Of a stretch of 10,840 nucleotides of DNA, positions 1 through 10,607 are shown in pieces; the first letter of the stretch is position 1; each line of letters opens with the position of its first letter. The DNA is from JBECKR01 sp040235415 (GTDB taxonomy: Bacteria > Acidobacteriota > Polarisedimenticolia > Polarisedimenticolales > Polarisedimenticolaceae), in the NCBI GenBank assembly GCA_040235415.1, contig JBECKR010000364.1:1-10840 (forward strand), read 5' to 3'. The notes under the pieces were generated by a model, which was not told where the DNA came from, did no database searches, and saw nothing but the letters and a program-made list of their open reading frames with translations. Both the position numbers and the translations under genes were made by a program.

Positions 1-353
1 ACGGTGCGCGGGACCGCGCGATGGCTCCGGACCCCGCCGGGAAGCGCCGCGACCGCGAGGCCGGCGAGCGCCGCCAGGAAGACGACGGCGAGCGGCACGA
101 CCGCCTCACCGGGGGCCGACGCCGCGGCCGCGAGCGGCCAGGCCGACACGGCGAGAAGGACGAGGATCGATAGGCGGCGGGGTCGTCCGGCGAGCGCGAG
201 GAGCAGCAGCAGCAACGCGGCGGCGCCGGCCATGCCTTCGCCGCGCGTCTCGGGCGGCACGAGGGCGAGCACCGCGATCAGGGCGACGATCGAGAACAGC
301 GCTGGGGGAGGACCCACGCCACGACGGGAGGTGGCGTCGGAGCCTGCGGTCAC
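1..353 (-). CDS. Polytopic membrane protein, N-terminal part (3'-truncated by window edge)
   Basis: The reading frame stays open for 117 codons to the left edge of the window, with third positions almost all G or C as in the neighbours. It starts at GTG (351-353), which shares bases with the TGA stop of the preceding pilin gene (350-352), so translation is probably coupled. After a short polar start (TAGSDATSRRG) there are four hydrophobic stretches: about residues 18-34 (ALFSIVALIAVLALVPP), 43-56 (leucine-rich), 61-79 and 84-104, joined by short loops (PPETRGEG, GRPRR, APGEA). The fragment is a polytopic inner-membrane protein with no recognisable catalytic motif in the visible part. Its position directly after a pilin and its Leu/Ala-rich helices would fit an O-antigen-ligase or Wzy-like family protein, perhaps a pilin glycosyltransferase such as TfpO/PilO. 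That is inference only, and any multi-pass membrane protein would look the same here. An in-frame ATG at codon 41 is a poor alternative start because it would discard the first helix. Confidence 0.72.
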   Translation of the reverse strand, partial: MTAGSDATSRRGVGPPPALFSIVALIAVLALVPPETRGEGMAGAAALLLLLLALAGRPRRLSILVLLAVSAWPLAAAASAPGEAVVPLAVVFLAALAGLAVAALPGGVRSHRAVPRT

Positions 354-808
354 TCCGGGGTCGCCGCGAACATGCCGTCCGCCAGGACGATGTCGAGCGA
401 GTAGTCGAAGCGGTCCCCGGCTCCGAGATCCGCGCCGTCGATGCCGTCCTTGCCGAAGGACTCGACGGTGTAATGCGAGCCGTTCGTGGTGTAGGCCAGG
501 GTGTTGAGCCAGTGGTCCTTCACCGGGAGTACGTTGATCTGGTACGGGATCAGGAACGGCCGGACCCCGAGGATCCCGCCGGCGTCGCTCGGAAGGAAGC
601 CGTGGTCGACCTGGTACGCCTCGATCGCGCGGCCCACGGTCCGGATGTCGGCCATGGTGGCCCGCTGCTTCGCCTTGTCGAGCGCGCTCCCGACGGCCAC
701 GACCGCGATCGCCGCGACGATTCCGATGATCGCCACGACCACGAGCAGCTCGATCAGCGTGAACCCGCGCTCGGCGTCGCTTCGTCGGTCTGTCTGGGCT
801 CTCGTCAT
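350..808 (-). CDS. Second type IV pilin-like protein (GspG/PilA-type, possibly minor pilin)
   Basis: This is a 152-residue prepilin. The N-terminus has a 15-residue polar leader ending in Gly15, then FTLIELLVVVAIIGIVAAIA, with the conserved Glu at mature position 5 (residue 20); prepilin peptidase PilD should cut after Gly15 and methylate Phe16. The mature protein would have 137 residues. It is a clear paralogue of the pilin encoded just upstream: both share TMADxRxxG, IxVLPxKDxW, YTVESxxKxGxxGAD and DIVxAxGxF. It differs in a longer leader, absence of the helix-kinking proline at mature position 22 (AVVAVGSAL instead of AIPNLL), and an Asp-rich C-terminal loop (residues 121-139: DGIDGAD then GDRFDYSLD) resembling the calcium loop of GspG pseudopilins. 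It has no cysteine. I chose the ATG at 806-808 because a GGAG lies 8 nt upstream and it gives a leader of normal size; the in-frame upstream extension to 988 would run through a hairpin and into pilA. A minor pilin or a GspG-like subunit are both possible. Confidence 0.9.
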   Translation of the reverse strand: MTRAQTDRRSDAERGFTLIELLVVVAIIGIVAAIAVVAVGSALDKAKQRATMADIRTVGRAIEAYQVDHGFLPSDAGGILGVRPFLIPYQINVLPVKDHWLNTLAYTTNGSHYTVESFGKDGIDGADLGAGDRFDYSLDIVLADGMFAATPE

Positions 809-885
809 CTCGACCACTCCGGGCGTCGCATCATAACCGAGCCTCGCGTGCCGGCGAAGGTCGCGGCCGCGAGGGGCCCGAAACA

Positions 886-925
886 CGAACGGCGGGAGCC
901 GGGTTTCCCGTGCCCCCGCCGTTCG
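886..925 (-). terminator. Probable terminator after the major pilin gene
   Basis: Perfect 11-bp inverted repeat: CGAACGGCGGG (886-896) pairs with CCCGCCGTTCG (915-925). The 18-nt interior can form a second hairpin, CGGG-TTT-CCCG (900-910). It lies about 38 nt beyond the pilA stop. On the minus strand the stem is followed by TGTTTCGGG, so the T-tract is short. It may end or attenuate transcription between the two pilin genes, which would leave the major pilin in excess over the second. The weak T-tract keeps this below certain. Confidence 0.55.
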
Positions 926-963
926 TCCGAAGTCGGCCCACGAGGGGCAGTAGGGCGCGCGGC

Positions 964-1407
964 TTACTGCTGCGTGCCTTCCGGCCACTGATAGAACTGG
1001 CCGTTCGCGAACACGATGTCGTCCGTGAAGAGCTGGGTCGGGCCGCCGGTGTCCGCGCCGTTGGCGCCGCCCTTGGCGTACGACTCGACCGTGTAATCCG
1101 CGCCGGCCGCGGAGGCGTACTGCATCAAGCCGCCCCAGCCGTCCTTGGTCGGCAGCACCTTGATGTACAGGGGCGCGACGAACGGGTCGAGGGCCGCAAT
1201 GTTCGCGGCGATCGGGTAGCGGTTGTTGTCGATGGCGTACGACTCCACCGCCGTGCCGATCGAGCGCATGTCGGCCATGGTCCGCTTCTGCTTGCCGCGG
1301 TCGATCGCGTTCAGCAGGTTCGGGATCGCGATGGCCGCGATGATGCCGATGATCGCCACGACGATCAGCAGCTCGATGAGCGTGAAACCCTTGTTCCGAT
1401 TCCTCAT
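964..1407 (-). CDS. pilA: Major type IV pilin (PilA), GspG-like C-terminal half
   Basis: This is a 147-residue prepilin. The leader MRNRNKG is cut by prepilin peptidase after Gly7, giving a 140-residue mature pilin beginning FTLIELLIVVAIIGIIAAIA. Glu5 (residue 12) and the helix-kinking Pro22 (residue 29, AIPNLL) are present, as expected for a subunit packed in the pilus fibre. The globular half has no cysteine, so there is no disulfide-bonded D-region. It ends instead in YTVESYAKGG, GADTGG and DDIVFANGQF, a layout like GspG pseudopilins, but with fewer acidic residues in the loop than its downstream paralogue. The ATG at 1405-1407 is supported by GGAGG (1416-1420) 8 nt upstream. A sigma54-type promoter (1444-1459) lies just before it, directly after pilR, and a hairpin follows the stop, so the gene is probably transcribed separately at high level. 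The major-pilin role is inferred from position after pilR, the promoter and the terminator. Confidence 0.92.
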   Translation of the reverse strand: MRNRNKGFTLIELLIVVAIIGIIAAIAIPNLLNAIDRGKQKRTMADMRSIGTAVESYAIDNNRYPIAANIAALDPFVAPLYIKVLPTKDGWGGLMQYASAAGADYTVESYAKGGANGADTGGPTQLFTDDIVFANGQFYQWPEGTQQ

Positions 1408-1443
1408 GTTACCGGCCTCCTTGTAAGGTCCGTCCGGGAGTTG

Positions 1444-1459
1444 AGCAACCCGGATGCCA
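1444..1459 (-). promoter_or_regulatory. Sigma54 (-24/-12) promoter of pilA
   Basis: The minus strand reads TGGCATCCGGGTTGCT. The sigma54 consensus is TGGCACG-N4-TTGCW: TGGCA and TTGCT match exactly and the spacing is exact, with -24 GG at 1457-1458 and -12 GC at 1445-1446. The expected transcription start is near 1433, leaving about 26 nt of leader that contains the GGAGG at 1416-1420. PilR, encoded immediately upstream, is a sigma54 activator, and PilSR control of pilA through RpoN is established in Pseudomonas and Myxococcus. Confidence 0.85.
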
Positions 1460-1534
1460 AACCCCGGCGACCTGCCGGGAATGAGCGCTAAGTACTGATC
1501 CTGAATGCTTTATCCCTACCCTGGGTCCATCGCG

Positions 1535-1556
1535 GCAGCCCCCGGAACGGGGCTGC
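1535..1556 (-). other. GC-rich hairpin in the pilR-pilA gap
   Basis: Perfect 8-bp inverted repeat GCAGCCCC (1535-1542) and GGGGCTGC (1549-1556) around a 6-nt loop. It lies about 70 nt after the pilR stop and about 75 nt before the pilA -24 element. No T-tract follows on the minus strand, so it is not a clear intrinsic terminator. It could stop or slow read-through from pilSR, protect the mRNA end, or be a protein site. Confidence 0.4.
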
Positions 1557-1590
1557 ATGCCCTCCCGCGTCGGTTTCGGGGATCGCGGGC

Positions 1591-1608
1591 TGACAAACGG
1601 TGTCACCG
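1591..1608 (-). promoter_or_regulatory. Probable upstream activator site for pilA (TGTCA/TGACA boxes)
   Basis: The minus strand reads CGGTGACACCGTTTGTCA. It contains the 11-bp dyad CGGTGACACCG (1598-1608) and two boxes, TGACA and TGTCA, spaced exactly 10 bp apart (plus-strand starts 1591 and 1601). The same 18-mer with two differences occurs in the same orientation before pilB (9070-9087). The site sits roughly 160-175 bp upstream of the expected pilA start, a typical distance for a sigma54 enhancer-binding protein. The PilR site remembered from Pseudomonas contains (C/G)TGTC, which is present here. PilR as the binder is inference. Confidence 0.55.
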
Positions 1609-1627
1609 CGACGCGGCTCGGGCCGGA

Positions 1628-3075
<1,448 letters not shown>

Positions 3076-3079
<4 letters not shown>

Positions 3080-4794
3080 GGGTGCGCCCCCCCGGCGACC
3101 CTGCGCGGAGTCGCGGGCTCCTCGACCGGCAACCGGTTCGAGGAGCGCTTCGGGATCACGATCGATACGCGGGTGCCGCGACCCGGGGCGCTCTCGACAT
3201 GGATCCGTCCCCCGTGCTCCTCGACGAGCCGGTAGACGATCGCAGCCCCGAGACCGGTTCCCTCGCTGAAGGAGCTCTGGAACGGCTGGAAGTACTTCTC
3301 CATCGATCTCTCGTCCATGCCGGCGCCCTGATCCTCGAACCCGATCTCGACCGAGTCGCCGGCGACGCTGTGCAGCGAGATCGTCAGCGTTCCGCCGGAC
3401 GACATCGCCTTGAGGGCGTTCGTCGCGAGGTTCCAGAACACCTGTTTCATGCGGTTGACGTCGACCTCGGCGCGCATCGCCTCCGCCTCGAACACGGTCC
3501 TGATCCCGTGGTCGGGCCGCATCTCGCGGCTCTTCGAGAGCAGCTTGACGTTCTCGCCGATGAGGCGCACGAGATCGGTCGATTCCGGATTGAACCGACC
3601 GGGACGCGCGAACGTCAGGAAGTCCCGGATCGCCTGATCGAGGCGCTGAGACTCCCGGAGGATGATGTCCATGAGCTCGAGCGTCTCGCCGGCCGGACGC
3701 AGGTCGCCCTTCAGGTACTGCACCGAGCCGCTGATGGCCGCGAGGGGGTTGCGCAGCTCGTGCGCCATCCCCGCGGCCATCTCGCCGAGCGCCGCCATGC
3801 GTTCCTTGAGCCGGATCTCCTGCTCCATCGCGCGGATCTCGGTCAAGTCCTGGAAGATGAAGATGAAACCGAGCGGGTGGCCGGTGCGGTCGTAGAGGTT
3901 GGACGCCGCGATGCCGAGAAAGATCGTTTCCCCGGCCTTCGTCGTGAAGAAGCGCTCGAAGCGGAAGCGGCGGTTCGCGAGAAGCTGGCGCCGAAGCTCC
4001 AGGAGGAAGCCGGGCCTGAGCGCGAACAGGTCCTCGACGGACCGCCCCTCGACATCGGCCTGCCCGAGCCCCGTGATCTCCGTGCCCCCGCGGTTCATGA
4101 AGTTCACGAGGCCGGAGAGATCCGTGGTCACGAGACCGCTGTTGATCGACTCGATGATGTTCTCGTTCAGCGCCTGGAGGCGCGCCACCGCCCCGCGCCT
4201 CTCGATCAGCTCGTTTCCCTGGGCGCGGAGGCGCTCCGCGAGGTACGAGGCCAGCAGGGCGGTCGCGGCGAACGCGACGAGGTGCACCACCAGGAAGTAG
4301 AACGTGCGCTTCGGGTCGCTCTCGGGCAGCTCGCCGAAGTACGGCGCCAGCGGAGCCCAGCCCGAGCCGATCGTCACGAGCCAGGTGTACATCGCCCAGC
4401 ACGCGCCGGCCATCGCGAGTCCGCCGGCGCGGTAGGTCAGCATCGCTGCGACGCAGATCGGCAGGAGGTACAGGAACGACATCGGCGAATCGATGCCGCC
4501 CGTGATCCCGACGAACGCCGTGACGATCAGCGCGTCGCCCGTCAGCTGGACGTAGATGAAGGTGCGCGTGCCCGAAAGCCAGCGGTCCAGGGCGGCGTAC
4601 AGCAGCACCATGCCGTAGGCTGCGGCCGCCAGGAGGAAGAGCGGCCGCAGGCTCTCGTCGGGGTGGAGCAGGAGCTCGATGCCGAACGCCGAGATCAGGA
4701 GGGTCGTCACGGTGACGACCCTCAGGATCATCAGCCAGCGCATCTGCCGCGCCCGCTCCACCCGCTGCGCCACGTCCACCGCCCCGGACCCCAC
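3076..4794 (-). CDS. pilS: PilS, membrane sensor histidine kinase
   Basis: This 572-residue kinase partners PilR. About six hydrophobic helices fill residues 20-188, with little periplasmic loop between them, as in PilS, which senses events within the membrane such as pilin level. A PAS domain (about 208-320) starts ALNENIIESINSGLVTTDLSG and ends FIFQDLTEI. The kinase core follows: H-box MAHELRNP with phospho-accepting His345, N-box FWNLATNALKAM (453-464), G1 box DQGAGMD (488-494), F-box FQPF (502-505) and G2 box GTGLG (512-516). A Pro/Arg-rich tail ends the protein. The start is given as GTG at 4792-4794, 10 nt after the pilC stop, but the GGAG at 4797-4800 is very close to it; GTG codons at 4779 or 4773 would fit almost as well, so the first seven residues are uncertain. 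It sits in one run with pilC upstream and pilR downstream. Confidence 0.94.
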
Positions 4795-4804
4795 GGCTCC
4801 AGGA

Positions 4805-6007
4805 TCAGCCGATCTTGCTGATGAGGCTGAACATCGGCAGGTACATCGAGATCACGATGCCGCCGATGACGATACCGAGGAACATGATCATGACCGGCTC
4901 CAGCAGCGCCAACAGGTTGGCCGTCGCCTCGTCGACCTCGTCCTCGTAGAAATCGGCGATCTTGTTGAGCATCGTCTCGAGGGCGCCGGTCTGCTCGCCG
5001 ACCGATACCATCTGCACCACCATGGGCGGGAACACGTCGGTCCCCTTGAGCGGCTCGGCGATCGTCTTGCCTTCTTCGACGCTCCGGCGCGTCGCCATGA
5101 TGGCGTCTTCGACCACGGCGTTTCCGGAGGTCTTCGCCGTGATCTCGAGGCCGTCCAGGATCGGGACGCCGGACGCGACCAGTGTCCCCAGCGTGCGGCA
5201 GAATCGCGCGACGGCGATCTTGCGGAGCACCTCGCCGAGCACGGGCGCCTTGAGCAGCATCCCGTCGATGACGCGCCTGCCCTTCTCGGTCTTGTGGTAC
5301 CGGTTGAGCATGAACAGCGACACGCCGATGACCAGGAAGATCAGCCACCAGAAGTTCCCGATGAACTTCGACAGCATGATCGTGATGCGGGTCGGGAGAG
5401 GGAGCGTCGCACCGAGGCCTTCGAACAGAGTCGCGAACGTCGGGATCACCTTCCACAGGATGACCCACACGACGCCGACCGCGATCGTGATCACCGCGAT
5501 CGGATAGATCATCGCGGACCGGACCGCCGACCGCAGCTTGACGATCTTCTCGATGTACTGCGACAGACGCTGCAGGATGGTGTCCAAGATACCGCCGGCC
5601 TCGCCCGCGGCAACCATGTTGCAGAACAGGTCGTCGAACGCCTTCGGGTGCTTGCGCATGGCGTCGGCCAGCGTCGAGCCCTGCTCGACGTCCTGCCGGA
5701 TGTGGAACAGGATTTTCTGGAACGTCCTGTTCTCCTGCTGCGACCCGAGGATCTCGAGGCACTGCACCAGCGGAAGACCGGCATCGATCATCACCGAGAA
5801 CTGCCGGGTGAAGATCGCGATCTCCTTCATGCTGATGCCGCCTCCGAGCTTCGGCAGCGCGAATTCGCGCCCCTTCTCGGTGACGGCGGTCACGATGATG
5901 TTCTGCTTGCGCAGCGCGGCGATCGCCGCGTCCTTGCTGTCCGCGACGAGCACCCCCTCCTGCGCCTTTCCGCCGCGAGTGCGGCCCTTCCAGCTGTAGT
6001 TCGGCAC
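4805..6007 (-). CDS. pilC: PilC, inner-membrane platform protein of the pilus
   Basis: This 400-residue member of the GspF/PilC family anchors the pilus machine in the inner membrane and couples the PilB and PilT motors to pilin insertion and removal. Two homologous cytoplasmic T2SSF domains are visible: residues about 65-190, beginning FTRQFSVMIDAGLPL, and about 268-391, beginning FCRTLGTLVASGVPI. Membrane segments are at about 167-190, 217-237 and 371-396, the usual three. The N-terminus NYSWKGR is typical of the family. The length is normal. The start is GTG at 6005-6007, supported by AAGGAGGAG ending 5 nt upstream; the in-frame extension to 6061 would overlap the end of pilT and adds a non-family Arg/Gly/Pro-rich stretch. 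It begins 16 nt after the pilT stop, and pilS follows 10 nt after its own stop, so these genes are almost certainly cotranscribed. Confidence 0.96.
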   Translation of the reverse strand: MPNYSWKGRTRGGKAQEGVLVADSKDAAIAALRKQNIIVTAVTEKGREFALPKLGGGISMKEIAIFTRQFSVMIDAGLPLVQCLEILGSQQENRTFQKILFHIRQDVEQGSTLADAMRKHPKAFDDLFCNMVAAGEAGGILDTILQRLSQYIEKIVKLRSAVRSAMIYPIAVITIAVGVVWVILWKVIPTFATLFEGLGATLPLPTRITIMLSKFIGNFWWLIFLVIGVSLFMLNRYHKTEKGRRVIDGMLLKAPVLGEVLRKIAVARFCRTLGTLVASGVPILDGLEITAKTSGNAVVEDAIMATRRSVEEGKTIAEPLKGTDVFPPMVVQMVSVGEQTGALETMLNKIADFYEDEVDEATANLLALLEPVMIMFLGIVIGGIVISMYLPMFSLISKIG

Positions 6008-6012
6008 GGGTT

Positions 6013-6021
6013 CTCCTCCTT
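6013..6021 (-). promoter_or_regulatory. Ribosome binding site deciding the pilC GTG start
   Basis: The minus strand reads AAGGAGGAG, with the GGAGG core at 6015-6019 and 7 nt to the GTG at 6005-6007. It lies in the 16-nt gap after the pilT stop and is the best Shine-Dalgarno match in the window, which favours the GTG over the upstream in-frame ATG. Confidence 0.85.
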
Positions 6022-6023
6022 GG

Positions 6024-7151
6024 CTACCGGCCCTTGCCCTGCCCGGCGGCCGCCGCGGCACCCGCCGGAGCGCCCAGCGCGCCGGCTCCGCGATTGATCA
6101 TTTCCTGGAGCTCGTCGGGGCTCGACGACATCGACAACGCCGTCTGTAGCGAGATCTGCTTCTTCAGGTAAAGCGTCGCCAGCGACTGGTTGAACGTCTG
6201 CATGCCGTACTTCGACTGTCCGACCTGCATCGCCGAGTAGATCTGGTGGACCTTGTCCTCGCGGATGAGGTTCCTGATGGCCGAGTTCGGCACCAGGATC
6301 TCCATCGCGAGCGTGCGGCCGTGCCCGTTGGCCCGGGGAAGCAGGGCCTGGCACAGGATCCCCTCCAGCACGAACGAGAGCTGCGCGCGGATCTGCGCCT
6401 GCTGGTGCGGCGGGAAGACGTCGATGATCCGGTTGATGGTCTGCGCGGCGGAGTTGGTGTGGAGGGTCCCGAACGTCAGGTGGCCGGTCTCGGCGATCCG
6501 GAGCGCGGACTCGATCGTCTCGAGATCGCGCATCTCACCCACGAGCACGATGTCGGGGTCCTGGCGGAGCACCGAGCGCAGCGCGTTCGGGAACGAGCGC
6601 GTGTCGGCGTGCAGCTCCCGCTGGTTGATCAGGCAGCGCTTGTGCGAGTGCAGGTATTCGATCGGGTCCTCGATGGTCACGATGTGCTCGTGGCGCTCGG
6701 CGTTGATCTTGTCGATCATCGCGGCGAGCGTGGTCGACTTTCCCGAACCGGTCGGACCCGTGACGAGGACGAGCCCGCGCGGCTTCTCGCACAGCTGCGC
6801 CACGACCGTGGGCAGCCCGAGCTCCTTGAAGCCCTTGATCTCCCACGGGATGGTCCGGAACGCGCCCGCGACCGCGCCGCGCTGGAAGAACACGTTCGCG
6901 CGGAAGCGGGCGAGTCCCTTGACTCCGAACGAGAAGTCGAGCTCGAGGTTCTCCTCGAAACGATGCTTCTGGTTGTCGGTGAGCACGCTGTAGACCAGGC
7001 CCTTGGTCTCGGACGCGGTCAGGGGCGGCACCTGGAGCGGGACCATCTTGCCGTCGATGCGGATCTGCGGCGGCGAGTTGGTCGTGATGTGCAGGTCGGT
7101 CCCCCCCTGGTCGACCAGGGTCTTGAGCAGCTGGTGCATCGTAACGCCCAT
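6024..7151 (-). CDS. pilT: PilT, pilus retraction ATPase
   Basis: This 375-residue hexameric ATPase of the secretion-ATPase superfamily powers pilin removal and pilus retraction at the cytoplasmic face of PilC. Visible motifs are Walker A GPTGSGKST (132-140), Asp box TIEDPIEYLH (159-168), Walker B region DIVLVGEMRDLET (200-212) with the catalytic Glu206, and His box TGHLTFGTLHTNSA (222-235). The signature AIRNLIRE (291-298) is required for retraction in known PilT proteins and separates it from PilB; it is complete here. The N-terminal PAS-like domain (about 1-110) contains GGTDLHITTNSPP. The C-terminus is an Ala/Gly-rich tail (about 354-375) longer than needed for the fold. The ATG at 7149-7151 is chosen because AGAGGG lies 8 nt upstream; a second ATG four codons later is possible. 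The upstream in-frame extension to 7523 overlaps pilB and is not used. Confidence 0.97.
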   Translation of the reverse strand: MGVTMHQLLKTLVDQGGTDLHITTNSPPQIRIDGKMVPLQVPPLTASETKGLVYSVLTDNQKHRFEENLELDFSFGVKGLARFRANVFFQRGAVAGAFRTIPWEIKGFKELGLPTVVAQLCEKPRGLVLVTGPTGSGKSTTLAAMIDKINAERHEHIVTIEDPIEYLHSHKRCLINQRELHADTRSFPNALRSVLRQDPDIVLVGEMRDLETIESALRIAETGHLTFGTLHTNSAAQTINRIIDVFPPHQQAQIRAQLSFVLEGILCQALLPRANGHGRTLAMEILVPNSAIRNLIREDKVHQIYSAMQVGQSKYGMQTFNQSLATLYLKKQISLQTALSMSSSPDELQEMINRGAGALGAPAGAAAAAGQGKGR

Positions 7152-7168
7152 GCGTGTGGCCCTCTCCT

Positions 7169-7188
7169 CGCCGGGACCCCGCCCGGCG
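7169..7188 (-). other. Hairpin in the pilB-pilT gap, next to the pilT ribosome site
   Basis: Perfect 7-bp inverted repeat CGCCGGG (7169-7175) and CCCGGCG (7182-7188) around a 6-nt loop, inside the 50-nt gap. On the minus strand the stem is followed at once by AGGAGAGGG, the pilT ribosome site. There is no T-tract. It could mark an mRNA processing site or set the PilB:PilT ratio. Confidence 0.35.
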
Positions 7189-7201
7189 TCGCGCGCGGCT
7201 C

Positions 7202-8917
<1,716 letters not shown>

Positions 8918-9030
8918 CGTCTACCTCAGCCTCCGCACGCGAGAATATGCCCGACGACGCCGCCGACATCTTGCTCGTCGCCGTTCCGGCAACACGCTAG
9001 CCGCCCAGGCGCATAGGCATTCCGGCCTGT

Positions 9031-9060
9031 CCCGAGACCGCTGCGAATGTAGGTCTCGGG
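9031..9060. repeat. Dyad flanking the putative pilB -10 element
   Basis: Perfect 9-bp inverted repeat CCCGAGACC (9031-9039) and GGTCTCGGG (9052-9060) with a 12-nt centre. The candidate -10 hexamer lies inside the centre. If transcription begins near 9039 most of the dyad would not be in the RNA, so a DNA-level operator is more likely than a hairpin. There is no T-tract on either side. Confidence 0.5.
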
Positions 9061-9075
9061 CACCGAGGATGTCAA
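9046..9075 (-). promoter_or_regulatory. Candidate sigma70 promoter of pilB
   Basis: On the minus strand TTGACA (9070-9075, a perfect -35) is followed after 18 nt by TACATT (9046-9051, four of six to TATAAT). The expected start is near 9039, about 120 nt before the pilB ATG. The TTGACA is also one of three phased TGTCA/TGACA boxes, so its match to -35 might be incidental. Confidence 0.5.
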
Positions 9076-9094
9076 GCGGTGTCACCGGGTGACA
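9070..9094 (-). promoter_or_regulatory. Phased TGTCA/TGACA boxes upstream of pilB
   Basis: Three TGTCA/TGACA boxes start on the plus strand at 9070, 9080 and 9090, exactly one helical turn apart. The middle and distal boxes form the perfect 15-bp dyad TGTCACC-G-GGTGACA (9080-9094). Positions 9070-9087 match the element before pilA (1591-1608) at 16 of 18 positions, in the same orientation. This looks like a regulator site shared by the two pil transcription units; PilR is a candidate, by inference. Confidence 0.55.
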
Positions 9095-9138
9095 ATTTTC
9101 AGTACACCGCTCCAGGAAGTATCTTGTTTACGAGGGAG

Positions 9139-10524
<1,386 letters not shown>

Positions 10525-10607
10525 GGGACCTCGCCGTCGGGACGGTCGCGCGGGCGCCGTCGCGACGCGGCGGGCGGACCGTTTCCGGCCGCCCCCGCGG
10601 GAAGGGC
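10525..10607. other. accB-accC gap, no feature seen
   Basis: The 83-nt GC-rich gap shows no promoter-like hexamers and no hairpin with a T-tract. accB and accC are therefore probably cotranscribed. Confidence 0.5.

Noticed and set aside
4..507. Plus-strand frame at the left edge
   Set aside because: Ser/Arg/Ala-rich low-complexity translation opposite the membrane-protein and pilin genes, which have clear hydrophobic and prepilin patterns.
830..858. Sigma70-like promoter before the second pilin (TTCGCC, 17 nt, TATGAT on the minus strand)
   Set aside because: The -10 is good but the -35 matches only three of six, and the predicted start would leave about 15 nt before the ATG; too weak to annotate.
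3082..4821. Long plus-strand open frame opposite pilS
   Set aside because: Same composition artefact; pilS on the other strand has every kinase motif.
9080..9100. Plus-strand terminator (dyad TGTCACC-G-GGTGACA followed by ATTTTC)
   Set aside because: No plus-strand gene precedes it, the stem has almost no loop, and the same sequence recurs as a regulatory element before pilA.
9120..9138. Intrinsic terminator right after accC
   Set aside because: No hairpin with a T-tract on the minus strand could be found; accC may be terminated by Rho or read into pilB.
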